Source: Chitinophaga niastensis (lineage in GTDB: Bacteria; Bacteroidota; Bacteroidia; Chitinophagales; Chitinophagaceae). Taken from it: a stretch of 64,000 nt of DNA. Below the pieces are notes generated by a model. It saw only the letters and a list, made by a program, of their open reading frames with translations. It was not told the DNA's origin and did not search any database. A program made the translations under genes and the position numbers. The stretch lies in NCBI RefSeq assembly GCF_003014755.1, contig NZ_PYAW01000003.1:496001-560000 (forward strand). The letters run 5' to 3'. This document shows, one piece after another, positions 25,298 through 34,584 of this stretch (its first letter is position 1; each line of letters begins with the position of its first letter).

Positions 25298-25828
25298 TTA
25301 TTGAGTTACAGTTCTTTCAAGGCTTTTCAGTCCTTTCTCAAAATCATTGCCTACCCACTTATCCATCATCAGCCCCATCACTTTTTTCAATGGTTGGTGC
25401 CCCATGTTACAGGTCATGCCCCAGGTCACCAAAGTACCGCCGGTAACGGATTCAAAGCGAAAATACCCTTTGGCAACACCCATTCCCATGAAATCTGTAT
25501 TGGTGGCAATGTATTGGTCCTGCTTCGATTCAGTGATAGCCATATGCCCCTTGCCCACATTACGGTTGTTGCTCTCCCAACTATAACCGGCGCCAGGACC
25601 GCTTTCCTTTTCTCCGTAAGTAATTTTAACGGCAGGGTCCTGTTCCTTCCATGGCGACCATAACTCCCAGTTACGCACTACATTCACCAGCGGGAAAATA
25701 GCATCCGCTGCGGCAGGTATTACCAGCGAACGTTCTACTTTTACCGTAGGAGACAAGAATAAACTGAAAATGAAAAGCCCCAGTACAAGGACGATCAATG
25801 CACCCAGGATAATAAAAAAGGCTTGCAT
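25298..25828 (-). CDS. SRPBCC-family protein with N-terminal membrane anchor (paralogue)
   Basis: 176 residues from the ATG at 25826-25828, the same length as its paralogue at 24605-25135. Membrane helix about 3-26, then ERSLVIPAAADAIFPLVNVVRNWELWSPWKEQD, GPGAGYSWESNNRNVGKGHMAI, and the C-terminal KVMGLMMDKWVGNDFEKGLKSLE typical of the polyketide-cyclase/SRPBCC family. A GTG seven codons upstream is an alternative start. It begins 40 bp after the ABC-2 permease stop on the same strand, so the three genes could form one transcript. Confidence 0.85.
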   Translation of the reverse strand: MQAFFIILGALIVLVLGLFIFSLFLSPTVKVERSLVIPAAADAIFPLVNVVRNWELWSPWKEQDPAVKITYGEKESGPGAGYSWESNNRNVGKGHMAITESKQDQYIATNTDFMGMGVAKGYFRFESVTGGTLVTWGMTCNMGHQPLKKVMGLMMDKWVGNDFEKGLKSLERTVTQ

Positions 25829-25867
25829 CTGACTGGATTTAGATAGCACAAAGCTAATAAAATCGGT

Positions 25868-26974
25868 CTATTCCCACTTGAATACTTTCACGGCTACCGC
25901 ATATACGACTATACCCCATATGGTAAGGATGACAATATCCCAACCTACGTTCCAAAGGTGCTGACCCTCAAAGGCTACCTTACGGAGCGCATCAATCAGG
26001 TAAGTCAGCGGCATAATCTTACAAACAGGCTGCAGCCAGCCAGGGAAAGAATCTATAGGGAAAAAAGTACCCGCCAGCAGGAACTGCGGCAGGGTAACGA
26101 TATTTGCCAAAGGCGGAATAGTACTTTCATTTTTAGCAATACTGCTTACTACAAAGCCAAAACCCATAAAAACCAGCAGCCCGAATACAGACAATACCAG
26201 CATTTCCAGGAAAGTAGCAAAGCCATGCACCAGTGTAAATCCAAATGCAAAATGCCCCAATGCTATAATTACAACAGAACTGATCAGCTGAAAGATCATC
26301 CGGCTGATTGCTTCCGCCATCACAATATAAGTACGCTTGATAGGGGTGGCAAAGAAACGCTTGAGTACCAGCGTTTGACGCATATTGTAAAACAGGAAGG
26401 CTGTACCAAAAACAGCGGCACTCATCAGGGCAAAACCCAGCTGTCCGGGTAAAATAAAATCAATAGTTTTAAACTCCCTGCCCGGCACTTCTTCCGGTAT
26501 AAAAGTGGCTACAGACGGGCGTTGATAAGCTTTATCATCCAAAAAGGCAGTTACATTTTTCAGTACAGACATCAGGATGACTTTTTTACTGGCATCCGAA
26601 GCCGTAGAGGTTTTTATATGCACATCATAAGCAGGCACATTGTCCGCTCCCACCCGGGGCACTATATTGAGGATGGCGATCAAACGGCCTTTCTTCAAAT
26701 CATCCTCCATCTCTGCTGTTAGCTGATCGGTGATCAGCTTCAGCGTACCGGATCTGGCAAGTCCCTTGTAAAACCCGCTGTTGATATCGGTATGACGATC
26801 CACACCCACTTTTACAGAAACACTGCTACCACCAATAAATCCAAACACCAGGATAAATACCAGCGGGAAACCCAAACTAAACACCACGGCGGAAGGACTC
26901 CTGAAAATTCCCCTTAAACTTCCTTTCGTGATGGCCAGCATGGCCCTCAACTGACTGTACTTAGCTCCATTCAT
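25868..26974 (-). CDS. ABC-2 type transporter permease
   Basis: 368-residue inner-membrane protein of the ABC-2 (DrrB/YhhJ-like) family: one helix at about 23-47, a large extracytoplasmic domain (about 50-180), then five C-terminal helices. The segment FPIDSFPGWLQPVCKIMPLTYLIDALR is the usual ABC-2 signature before the last helix. The matching ATPase gene is not next to it and not elsewhere in the window as a stand-alone protein. It is upstream of the SRPBCC genes on the same strand. Substrate unknown. Confidence 0.9.
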   Translation of the reverse strand: MNGAKYSQLRAMLAITKGSLRGIFRSPSAVVFSLGFPLVFILVFGFIGGSSVSVKVGVDRHTDINSGFYKGLARSGTLKLITDQLTAEMEDDLKKGRLIAILNIVPRVGADNVPAYDVHIKTSTASDASKKVILMSVLKNVTAFLDDKAYQRPSVATFIPEEVPGREFKTIDFILPGQLGFALMSAAVFGTAFLFYNMRQTLVLKRFFATPIKRTYIVMAEAISRMIFQLISSVVIIALGHFAFGFTLVHGFATFLEMLVLSVFGLLVFMGFGFVVSSIAKNESTIPPLANIVTLPQFLLAGTFFPIDSFPGWLQPVCKIMPLTYLIDALRKVAFEGQHLWNVGWDIVILTIWGIVVYAVAVKVFKWE

Positions 26975-27017
26975 CTGATCTGCAATTTTAAAAAACCGGG
27001 TAAAACTACTATTGTTT

Positions 27018-27130
27018 TCTTAGCTTTTAGCCTTTAGCTTTTAGCTTTTAGTAAAAATGCAGCGAAGATAGCAGTATAATATGCTGTCTTCGCTGCATTT
27101 TTACTAAAAGCTAAAAGCTAATAGCTAAAA
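27018..27130. repeat. Heptad-family hairpin (TTTTAGC units) with AGCGAAGA apex
   Basis: Units of 7 bp (TAGCTTT, TAGCCTT, TAGCTTT) form a hairpin: arms 27035-27068 and 27087-27120 are perfect over 34 bp, ending in GCAGCGAAGA/TCTTCGCTGC at the apex. It lies between two minus-strand genes, and its right edge (27125-27127) contains the stop codon of sppA. Possible terminator of sppA; the same unit type is found in a divergent promoter region at 54936. Confidence 0.85.
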
Positions 27131-28876
27131 ACTATAACTATAAGGCATCTTAGCCTGTATCACCCCATGCATTGCCTGCACTTCTTTTACCTTTTGATAC
27201 AGCTCGTAATTAACACCCAGTTCTTTTTTTACCATGCTGGTGCTCACATCTCCCCCTAAACTCTTCACCAGTTTGGTGAAAGGATCTTTTACTTCGGGAT
27301 ATTCTCTCAGGCGATAAGACGACAATTTAGCCAGTTTAGCCGCACAAACCAGGGCATCATTGATACCACCAATACGATCCACCAGTCCGAGTTCCTTCGC
27401 TTGCACACCACTCCATACATGTCCTTGTGCAATGCTGTCCACAATAGCGGGGTCCAGCTTCCTGCCGGCTACCACACGGGATTTGAAGGAGCCATATGTG
27501 CTGTCAACGCTGTTTTGAATAAAGCGTTTCTCACCCTCTGTCAGTGGACGGCCCATAGAGCCCAGGTCGGCATACTGCGCGGTTTTAACCCCATCGAAGG
27601 TAACACCCAGCTTGTTTTTGAAGAAGTCCTGCATGTTGAACAACACACCAAATACACCGATAGAACCCGTTAAGGTATTAGGTTGTGCAAAGATGCTATC
27701 TGCCATACAGGAAATATAATAACCACCGGAAGCGGCATAGTCACCCATAGAAACCACTACTGGCTTCACTTTTTTAGCAAGCGACAATTCCCGCCAGATA
27801 ATTTCTGATGCCAGCGCACTACCACCACCGGAATTTACCCGGAACACAATGGCTTTCACATTTTTATCTTCACGAACCTTGCGGATTTCGCGGATATAAT
27901 TTTCACTGGCAATCATATTATCATGGTCAGATTCACCACCAATAATTTCGCCCTGTGCGTAGATCAGTGCAATTTTACTGTCACCCGTACCATTACTGAG
28001 GTCTGTTCCGTTATTATATTTTCCCAGGGTGATGAAGTTTACTTTTTCATCTGCCTTGATACCTGCCTTGGTTTTCAGCTCATTTACAACCTCATCATCA
28101 TACCTCAAACCATCTACCAGTTTGTATTTCAAGGCATCTGCAGCCTCCTGGATCAGGTTTTCATTGGCATAACCATGTAAAGTAGCAGTATCTACATTAC
28201 GCGCTTTACTGATACCTTGCAGGAAGTTACCATACAATTCACCCAGGAATTGGGTGGTTTGAATGCGGTTAGCAGCCGTCATTTGTGTTTCACGCAAAGG
28301 CTCCGTGGCGCTTTTGAATTTACCGCAATAAAATATTTCAGGTTTTATTTCCAGCTTATCCAATGCACCTTTAAAGAACGTAATCTGACTGGAGAAACCA
28401 GTGAAATCAACTATTCCCTTGGGATTCAGATAAACTTTATCCGCTGCTGTAGCAAGGTAGTAGGCGTTTTGATCCATCAGTTCACCGTATGCATATACAA
28501 ACTTTTTGGACTGTCTGAACCGAATCAGTGCATTACGCAGCTCTTCGTTGCTGGCAAATCCGTTGGCGTTGCCATTTACTTTAAGATAAATACCTTTGAT
28601 ATTATCATCATTAGCCGCATTTTCTATCAGGCGGATGGTCTGGAATAATCCAGGTGTCTCTGCTGGTTCATCTTTCATCAGTGCACCCAGGGGGTTCACC
28701 ACTTTCTGTTCATGGTATGCCTGTCCCGTTTCGAGTACCAGAACCCCATTGGGGGATATTGTCACCTTTTCAGAGGTGAGGGCCTTTCCTATCAACACCG
28801 ATAAAACTATGATGGATAGCACCGCAAAAACAACGAATGCGAGAAAAGAGGCAAGGAAAACTTTAAAGAAACGCAT
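27125..28876 (-). CDS. sppA: Signal peptide peptidase SppA, long form
   Basis: 583-residue membrane-bound serine protease that degrades cleaved signal peptides (67-kDa type, two tandem domains). One N-terminal helix (about 5-30). The nucleophile Ser is in GDYAASGGYYISC, followed by TLTGSIGVFG; the general-base Lys lies in the first domain, in the FYCGKFKSATEPL segment. Length agrees with E. coli SppA (618). The extreme C-terminus (PYSYSF) and the stop codon are encoded by the edge of the heptad repeat, so the tail may be lineage-specific. Confidence 0.93.
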   Translation of the reverse strand: MRFFKVFLASFLAFVVFAVLSIIVLSVLIGKALTSEKVTISPNGVLVLETGQAYHEQKVVNPLGALMKDEPAETPGLFQTIRLIENAANDDNIKGIYLKVNGNANGFASNEELRNALIRFRQSKKFVYAYGELMDQNAYYLATAADKVYLNPKGIVDFTGFSSQITFFKGALDKLEIKPEIFYCGKFKSATEPLRETQMTAANRIQTTQFLGELYGNFLQGISKARNVDTATLHGYANENLIQEAADALKYKLVDGLRYDDEVVNELKTKAGIKADEKVNFITLGKYNNGTDLSNGTGDSKIALIYAQGEIIGGESDHDNMIASENYIREIRKVREDKNVKAIVFRVNSGGGSALASEIIWRELSLAKKVKPVVVSMGDYAASGGYYISCMADSIFAQPNTLTGSIGVFGVLFNMQDFFKNKLGVTFDGVKTAQYADLGSMGRPLTEGEKRFIQNSVDSTYGSFKSRVVAGRKLDPAIVDSIAQGHVWSGVQAKELGLVDRIGGINDALVCAAKLAKLSSYRLREYPEVKDPFTKLVKSLGGDVSTSMVKKELGVNYELYQKVKEVQAMHGVIQAKMPYSYSF

Positions 28877-28962
28877 ACTTTTTTGTTAAGTTGAAACTGA
28901 GGTGGAAAGATACATTTTTTCAAAAATAAGGAATATGGCTACTTTTGGACCTTGAAATATAC

Positions 28963-29448
28963 ATGAATACAGCAATATTACTTATAGGTGGCAATTTAGG
29001 CGATCGTACCGGGAACCTGCATCAGGCGGTACAACTGATCGCTGCAACTGCCGGTAAGATCGGGAAGATCTCCGCCTTATACCAGACCGCTCCCTGGGGA
29101 GCCGTAGACCAACCGGACTACCTTAATCAGGCTTTACAGCTCCATACTGAGCTGGATGCACTAACGTTATTGCATACACTATTGGAGATAGAAAGAAAGA
29201 TAGGCCGTATCCGCCAGGAAAAATGGGGATCACGCCTGATTGATATAGATTTGATCTTTTTTAATGAAGAGATCATTTCTTTACCTGAACTGAAAATACC
29301 GCATCCGCAAATGCAATTCAGACAGTTTGTGCTGGTGCCACTACAGGAAATCATCCCTGATTTTGTGCATCCGGTACTACTTAAAACGATAAATGAATTA
29401 CATAGCATTTGCCCGGATGATTTACCGGTAATTCGTCAAGAACTGTGA
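28963..29448 (+). CDS. folK: 6-hydroxymethyl-7,8-dihydropterin pyrophosphokinase
   Basis: 161-residue folate-synthesis enzyme transferring pyrophosphate from ATP to 6-hydroxymethyl-dihydropterin. Family motifs: LIGGNLGDRTGNL (residues 7-19), SALYQTAPWG, the central IERKIGRIRQEKWGSRLIDIDLIFF and IPHPQMQFRQFVLVPL. Start at 28963; six further residues upstream are possible but unlikely. The stop (29446-29448) lies inside the first 8 bp of a long palindromic repeat, which gives the ending RQEL. In many Bacteroidota folK adjoins or is fused to a deoxynucleoside kinase; here the repeat separates the two. Confidence 0.94.
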   Translation: MNTAILLIGGNLGDRTGNLHQAVQLIAATAGKIGKISALYQTAPWGAVDQPDYLNQALQLHTELDALTLLHTLLEIERKIGRIRQEKWGSRLIDIDLIFFNEEIISLPELKIPHPQMQFRQFVLVPLQEIIPDFVHPVLLKTINELHSICPDDLPVIRQEL

Positions 29449-29703
29449 TTTTTATGATTTTTGTGATTAGCCTGATGAGCGAAGATTTTAGCGGGTATTG
29501 TCTGAACCAGGATTTAACGGATTGAATAGATTACCATGATGGATGTTATGTTGTTTTATTAAGAAGATATATGCGAATATCTCCGCTATGATCTTCGGCA
29601 CCCATCATGGTAATCCATTCAATCCGTTAAATCCTGGTTCAGACAATACCCGCTAAAATCTTCGCTCATCAGGCTAATCACAAAAATCATAAAAATCACA
29701 GTT
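29441..29703. repeat. Long palindromic repeat, nonamer family copy 2 (102-bp arms)
   Basis: Arms 29441-29542 and 29602-29703 match over 102 bp with a single visible mismatch (GAATAGATTA versus GAATGGATTA on the other arm). Outer AACTGTGATTTTTATGATT, middle GATGAGCGAAGATTTTAGCG, inner TCTGAACCAGGATT. The 59-base centre holds GTTATGTTGTTTTATTAAG and CGCTATGATCTTCGG. It lies between two plus-strand genes and contains the folK stop codon. Transcription from folK to the kinase would have to cross a hairpin of more than 100 bp. Confidence 0.92.
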
Positions 29704-29729
29704 CAGACTATCCCTCTAAAAAAACTTTC

Positions 29730-30359
29730 ATGCATTATAAATTTATTACGGTAGAAGGAAATATCGGCGCTGGCAAAACAACACTGGCCAACATGTTATC
29801 CCAACATTTTTCAGCGAAACTGATCCTGGAAGAATTTGCCGACAACCCCTTTCTGCCACTTTTTTATGATCGCCCACAGCAGTATGCGTTTCCACTGGAA
29901 CTGTTTTTTATGGCAGAACGTTATAAACAACTCAAGGAAATGTTGCAGTCGCAGGACCTCTTCAGCGATATGATCATCTCTGATTATCTCTTTATCAAAA
30001 GTCTGCTGTTCGCAAAAATAAATCTGCCGGAAGAAGAATATTCCCTCTATCAAAAACTTTTCGATATCATTAATCCACAACTGGTGCAACCGGAACTACT
30101 CATCTTTTTAAATGCACCGGTCACCAAATTGCAGGAAAATATCAAAAACCGCAACCGTGTGTACGAACAACAGATCCCGGACGAATATCTCATGAATGTA
30201 CACGACATGTACATGCAATATATTAAACAACATCCTGTACGTACACTGATGATAGATACCACCAAAGTAGATTTCCTCCGTCAGCCAAAGGACTTCGAAA
30301 ACCTGCTGCTGGCGCTGGAAAAAGAGTATGAGCCAGGCGTGCATTATCTCAAACTATAA
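29730..30359 (+). CDS. Deoxynucleoside kinase
   Basis: 209-residue P-loop kinase of the deoxyadenosine/deoxyguanosine kinase family. P-loop GNIGAGKT (10-17), ILEEFADNPFLPLFY with the base-recognition Glu, the LID-type region KNRNRVYEQQIPDEYL with the phosphate-binding arginines, and VRTLMIDTTKVDF. It salvages deoxynucleosides in the cytosol. Directly downstream of folK, as in many Bacteroidota, but behind palindromic repeat copy 2. Substrate preference among purines and pyrimidines cannot be read off. Confidence 0.92.
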   Translation: MHYKFITVEGNIGAGKTTLANMLSQHFSAKLILEEFADNPFLPLFYDRPQQYAFPLELFFMAERYKQLKEMLQSQDLFSDMIISDYLFIKSLLFAKINLPEEEYSLYQKLFDIINPQLVQPELLIFLNAPVTKLQENIKNRNRVYEQQIPDEYLMNVHDMYMQYIKQHPVRTLMIDTTKVDFLRQPKDFENLLLALEKEYEPGVHYLKL

Positions 30360-30385
30360 TTGTTATCAACCTAAAATTATAACCC

Positions 30386-30688
30386 GTGGAATTAGCAACC
30401 TTTATGACATCACTGAAAGAGGATCATCCTCCCAAAGGCAGCTCAGTATATCTGCAGGCGCTCTGGCTTGATAAAAAAGGGAACTGGACTGCCGCACATG
30501 ATCTGATTGATAATTTGCCGGGCCGCGATGCTGCCCGTTTACACGCCTATCTCCACCGGGCGGAAGGCGATGAAGGAAATGCATCCTATTGGTATAATAA
30601 GGCCGGCGAGAAAAAACCGGCATATGACCTGGAAAAAGAATGGGAAATACTGCTGGAGAAATTTTTGTCTTTCTCCCGATTAGACTGA
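30386..30688 (+). CDS. Conserved small protein of unknown function (100 aa)
   Basis: A GTG at 30386 gives MELATFMTSLKEDHPPKGSS as N-terminus; an ATG six codons later is an alternative. The chain includes YLQALWLDKKGNWTAAHDLID and HAYLHRAEGDEGNASYWYNKAG, which resemble a single TPR-like helical pair common in small Bacteroidota proteins. No signal or membrane helix. The last eight codons (LSFSRLD, stop) lie within the left arm of the repeat at 30664-30766, so the true ancestral C-terminus is probably altered. It follows the kinase by 26 bp and is likely cotranscribed. Confidence 0.75.
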   Translation: MELATFMTSLKEDHPPKGSSVYLQALWLDKKGNWTAAHDLIDNLPGRDAARLHAYLHRAEGDEGNASYWYNKAGEKKPAYDLEKEWEILLEKFLSFSRLD

Positions 30689-30766
30689 TGATGCTAATCT
30701 TTTTATAAATCTTTCAAAAATAATCAGTGTAATCAGCATCATCAGTCTAATCGGGAGAAAGACAAA
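30664..30766. repeat. Palindromic repeat between convergent genes (32-bp arms)
   Basis: Arms 30664-30695 and 30735-30766 are perfect over 32 bp: TTTGTCTTTCTCCCGATTAG then ACTGATGATGCT. It fits exactly between the C-terminal codons of the small gene and the stop codon (30767) of the flavoprotein gene. CTTTCTCCCGATT also begins the stem of the repeat at 50523, and GATTAGACTGAT is shared with that at 41118, so it belongs to the same 9-bp-unit group. Likely works as a bidirectional terminator here. Confidence 0.85.
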
Positions 30767-32002
30767 CTACGCTTTCTGCGCTATAGCAGTTGCAGCCACA
30801 AACCCACTCGTCCACGCATGCTGAAAGTTGAACCCGCCTGTGATCCCGTCTACATCCATTACCTCACCGGCAAAAAACAAATTGGGTACCAGCCTGCTTT
30901 CCATGGTATTAGGATCTATTTCGCTGAGCGTAATACCGCCACAGGTCACAAATTCTTCTTTAAAAGTAGTCTTTCCCTTTACCGGGAACTCCATACTGAC
31001 CAATAGTTTCAGCAATTTATTCTGATCCTTCGCAGGAAGATCTGCCCAACGCATATCTTCATGAATGCCTGTTTGTTGCAACAGGAACTGCCATAATCTT
31101 TGCGGAAGACCGAAAGGATTTTTATTATATAGTTTTTGTTTACCCAGCTCAAAACGCAGTGTTTGCCAGTCTTCCCGCAGGGTATTTTCATTATAGGCAG
31201 GCAGCCAGTTCACAATAGCCGTAAAAGTGTATTGCAGTTGTTGTAATTCCCTGGCACCCCAGGCAGATAACCGCAACACTGCCGGGCCACTCATCCCCCA
31301 GTGCGTAATCAGCAACGGTCCCTGCTCCTGTAATTTGGTACCGGCTACCTTTACCTGCGCATCCGTAGCTACTCCCATCAGACTGGTAACAGGGTTTCCC
31401 GGCATATTAAAAGTAAACAGGGACGGTGCCGGAGGTATAATGCTATGGCCTGTTTGCTCCAGCCAGGCAAATTTACCCGCCTGGGCATAGCCGCCGGCGG
31501 CTATGCATAAATAGTCAGCTGTCAGCTCGCGATCATTTTGCAGTTGCAGGCGCCATCGGCCATCAGCGGCCTTTTTAAAGGAAGTTACTTCTGTATTGGT
31601 TTGAATGGTGAGCCGGTATTTATCAGCTTCGCGCAGCAAACAATCAATGATGGTTTGTGAGCTATCAGTTACGGGAAACATACGTCCATCGCCTTCTGCC
31701 TTCAGTTTCACCCCTCTTTCGGCAAACCAGGCAATCGTATCCGGTACAAAAAATTTCGAAAAAGATTTTTTTACGAAATTTTGTCCGCGTGGATAGCGTT
31801 TAGTCATATACGTGATGTCAGGTGCGTTGTGTGTAACATTACAACGACCGCCACCACTCACTTTTACCTTGGATAAGAGCTTCCCTGTTTTTTCCAGCAG
31901 CACCACTTCCAGCTGCGGGCATAAACGGGCTGCATTTACCGCACAAAAAAAACCGGCAGCACCACCGCCTGTCACCACTAAACGTTTCTTTTCTGAACTC
32001 AT
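30767..32002 (-). CDS. BaiN/HI0933-like FAD-dependent oxidoreductase
   Basis: 411-residue flavoprotein of the HI0933/YhiN family. FAD-binding GGGAAG (12-17), the family marker SKVKVSGGGRCNVTHN, a second motif IAAGGYAQAG, THWGMSGPAVLRLSAWGA, and C-terminal GEVMDVDGITGGFNFQHAWTSG. Family members are of unsure physiological role; BaiN was named for bile-acid reduction in a gut Clostridium, which is not implied here. Complete length. Convergent with the small gene; the repeat sits between them. Confidence 0.93.
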   Translation of the reverse strand: MSSEKKRLVVTGGGAAGFFCAVNAARLCPQLEVVLLEKTGKLLSKVKVSGGGRCNVTHNAPDITYMTKRYPRGQNFVKKSFSKFFVPDTIAWFAERGVKLKAEGDGRMFPVTDSSQTIIDCLLREADKYRLTIQTNTEVTSFKKAADGRWRLQLQNDRELTADYLCIAAGGYAQAGKFAWLEQTGHSIIPPAPSLFTFNMPGNPVTSLMGVATDAQVKVAGTKLQEQGPLLITHWGMSGPAVLRLSAWGARELQQLQYTFTAIVNWLPAYNENTLREDWQTLRFELGKQKLYNKNPFGLPQRLWQFLLQQTGIHEDMRWADLPAKDQNKLLKLLVSMEFPVKGKTTFKEEFVTCGGITLSEIDPNTMESRLVPNLFFAGEVMDVDGITGGFNFQHAWTSGFVAATAIAQKA

Positions 32003-32122
32003 TAAAATCTTGTTAAAACCATGGGTTGAGCACGCAATAATAACAAACCTGCCGTAATCTTACTGATTAATCTTCCGAAGTTTATATTTTTACATATATT
32101 ATACTGGCTCAAATTATAATTC

Positions 32123-34579
32123 ATGCAATCGCACCTAAAGAAAAAGAGACACCACCTGAAATGGCTGGTCCCTGCCGTTCTGTTAACCGGCGTAATGAGT
32201 GCACTGGCTATTATACCATCGTCCAATGATTGGTCCGACCGCATAGTAAAGGCATTACAACAATTCAACAACCGCTTTCCGGCAGAAAAAGTTTACCTGC
32301 ACCTGGATAAAGATTATTACGCTGCCGGCGAAACCATCTGGTTCAAAGGCTATATAACGCTCCAGGGCATGCCCGCTGTGCAGGCTACCAACCTCTACGT
32401 AGAACTGCTGGATAAGAATGGCAATATTGTTCAGAAAAAATTAATCGCCATTGGCAATGCCGGCGCTCCCGGTAACTTCGATTTACCGGAAACCCAGAAA
32501 GCCGGCGTATACCAGCTCCGCGCCTACACCGCCTGGATGCTCAACTTTGACCCTGCTTTCAGCTACTCCAGAACAATAGAAATATTTGATCCGGCCAAAA
32601 AAACACAGCCGGAAGCCGATAGCTCCGCACCCGACTTCGCGGTACAATTTTTCCCCGAAGGTGGTAATCTCATCATTGGACAAGCCAACCAGGTAGCCTT
32701 TAAAGCCATCGACAATAACGGTTATCCTATTGAGGTAACCGGGGTGGTGAAAAATTCAAAAGGCGCTACCAGCGCAACTATCAAATCGGTTCACGATGGT
32801 ATGGGTACTTTTGAAATCACGCCCGCCAGCGGACAGGATGCCTTTCAGGCAGTAGTAAAAAGTGCTAAAGGTCAGTCCAAAACCGTTACGCTGCCTGCTG
32901 CTCAGGCTACAGGAGCATCTCTTAAAGTATTCAACAAAGGCGCCCGTATCTTTTATCAGGCGGTACCGGCCAACAGCAACGATTCTTCGCTGAATGACCT
33001 GGTGATCATTGCGCAGATGGGACAGCAACTGGTATATAAAGCTACCCTGGATGTAGGGGAAGGTCGTATCAGCGGCTTCATTCCGGCCGACAGACTTCCT
33101 TCCGGTATCTTACAGATTACACTTTTCGGAAAAAATGGCCTGCCACTCTCCGAACGTCTGGCCTTTGTGCGCAAAAATGACCTGATGCAAATGGATATCC
33201 TGGAATCAGATGTGCATAAAGAACCAAGAACAAAAAATACGTTTGAGCTGAGGTTACCGGATTCCCTGCAAACCAGTATATCCGTTGCCGTTACAGATGC
33301 AGATGCGGTACCGGTAGATAAAAATACCAACAACATCGTATCTACCTTCCTCCTGACCTCCGATATCAAAGGAAATGTATATAACCCATCCTGGTACTTC
33401 CGCAATGATTCAGCTGCCACATTACAGGCGCTGGACCTTGTGATGATGACCAACGGCTGGCGGCGTTTCAGCTGGGAAAAAATCATTAACAACGAATTTC
33501 CGGAAATCAAATACCCTTATGAACAGGGCCTGCTGATGAAAGGGGTGGCTACCATGCTCAATGGTCGCCCTATGCCTACAGGTAAACTGGATATGATCAT
33601 CCGCCTGCCCATAGACAGCTCTTCGATGTTTGCTTCTGCCCCTATCAATGAAAAGGGCGAATTCCAGATAGCCAATATGGTATTTCCGGACACCGCCTAC
33701 ATCTACTATCAGGGCAATGACCTGGTAAAAAAAGGCGTTGATGTAAATGTGAAATTCGACAATCACTTCTTTGACCGCGCTACACAGGTAAAAATACCTT
33801 ACCCGCAACGCATACCGCCGGCAGTGGACAATAACGCCCTGAAACAGTTCCTGGCCAATGCTGCAGAAGGCAACAAAGTAAACCGCGCTATCAACAATAA
33901 AACGGTATACCTGCAGGAAGTGAATGTAAATGCGAAGAAAGTAAAACCGGTAGAAACAACGGAAAAACGCTATGCCTCCGGTATGTTCTCCGGTGGCGAT
34001 GGTTATTCGTTTGATCTGACTAAGGAAACACCGATTGCCCTTAACGTTTTTCAATACCTGCAATCCAAAGTAGCGGGCCTGCAAATCAGTGGTGACCTTA
34101 GTAATCCATCGCTCTCCTGGCGTGGTGGCAAGCCTGGTCTGTACCTCAATGAAATGCAATCAGATGTTAGCATGCTGAGTACCCTCTCCATTCAGGATAT
34201 AGCACTCATTAAAGTATTCCGTCCTCCATTTATGGGTGGCTTCGGCGGTGCCAACGGCGCCATTGCGGTATACACCAAAAAAGGTGGCGATAATGCGCAA
34301 ACACCTGATCCCAGTATCAGAGGCTTTAAACTGTATAAAAAAGCGGGTTACAGCATCGTGAAACAATTCTATTCACCTGACTATTCCGTTAAAAAAGAAG
34401 TACACTCACTACCCGATAAGCGTCTCACGCTCTACTGGAATCCGAACGTAGCCGTAGATACACTCACCCATACGGCTAAAGTGGTATTCTATAACAACGA
34501 TTTCTCCAAACGTTTTCGTTTAGTCGTGGAAGGTATAGCAGATGATGGTAGTGTGGGAAGATTAGAACAGGAGTTCTAG
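32123..34579 (+). CDS. MG2-domain protein with C-terminal TonB-plug-like domain
   Basis: 818-residue envelope protein. An N-terminal hydrophobic segment (about 14-32) is followed by an alpha-2-macroglobulin MG2-like domain (FPAEKVYLHLDKDYYAAGETIWFKGYI, near 50-140). More beta-sandwich domains fill the middle, and residues about 620-740 look like a TonB-receptor plug (LQSKVAGLQISGD...GGFGGANGAIAVYTKKGGD) with no barrel. This combination is common in Bacteroidota and thought to sit at the outer membrane; its function is unknown. It ends just before repeat copy 3 and is convergent with the porin gene. Confidence 0.85.
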   Translation: MQSHLKKKRHHLKWLVPAVLLTGVMSALAIIPSSNDWSDRIVKALQQFNNRFPAEKVYLHLDKDYYAAGETIWFKGYITLQGMPAVQATNLYVELLDKNGNIVQKKLIAIGNAGAPGNFDLPETQKAGVYQLRAYTAWMLNFDPAFSYSRTIEIFDPAKKTQPEADSSAPDFAVQFFPEGGNLIIGQANQVAFKAIDNNGYPIEVTGVVKNSKGATSATIKSVHDGMGTFEITPASGQDAFQAVVKSAKGQSKTVTLPAAQATGASLKVFNKGARIFYQAVPANSNDSSLNDLVIIAQMGQQLVYKATLDVGEGRISGFIPADRLPSGILQITLFGKNGLPLSERLAFVRKNDLMQMDILESDVHKEPRTKNTFELRLPDSLQTSISVAVTDADAVPVDKNTNNIVSTFLLTSDIKGNVYNPSWYFRNDSAATLQALDLVMMTNGWRRFSWEKIINNEFPEIKYPYEQGLLMKGVATMLNGRPMPTGKLDMIIRLPIDSSSMFASAPINEKGEFQIANMVFPDTAYIYYQGNDLVKKGVDVNVKFDNHFFDRATQVKIPYPQRIPPAVDNNALKQFLANAAEGNKVNRAINNKTVYLQEVNVNAKKVKPVETTEKRYASGMFSGGDGYSFDLTKETPIALNVFQYLQSKVAGLQISGDLSNPSLSWRGGKPGLYLNEMQSDVSMLSTLSIQDIALIKVFRPPFMGGFGGANGAIAVYTKKGGDNAQTPDPSIRGFKLYKKAGYSIVKQFYSPDYSVKKEVHSLPDKRLTLYWNPNVAVDTLTHTAKVVFYNNDFSKRFRLVVEGIADDGSVGRLEQEF

Positions 34580-34584
34580 CGTAT

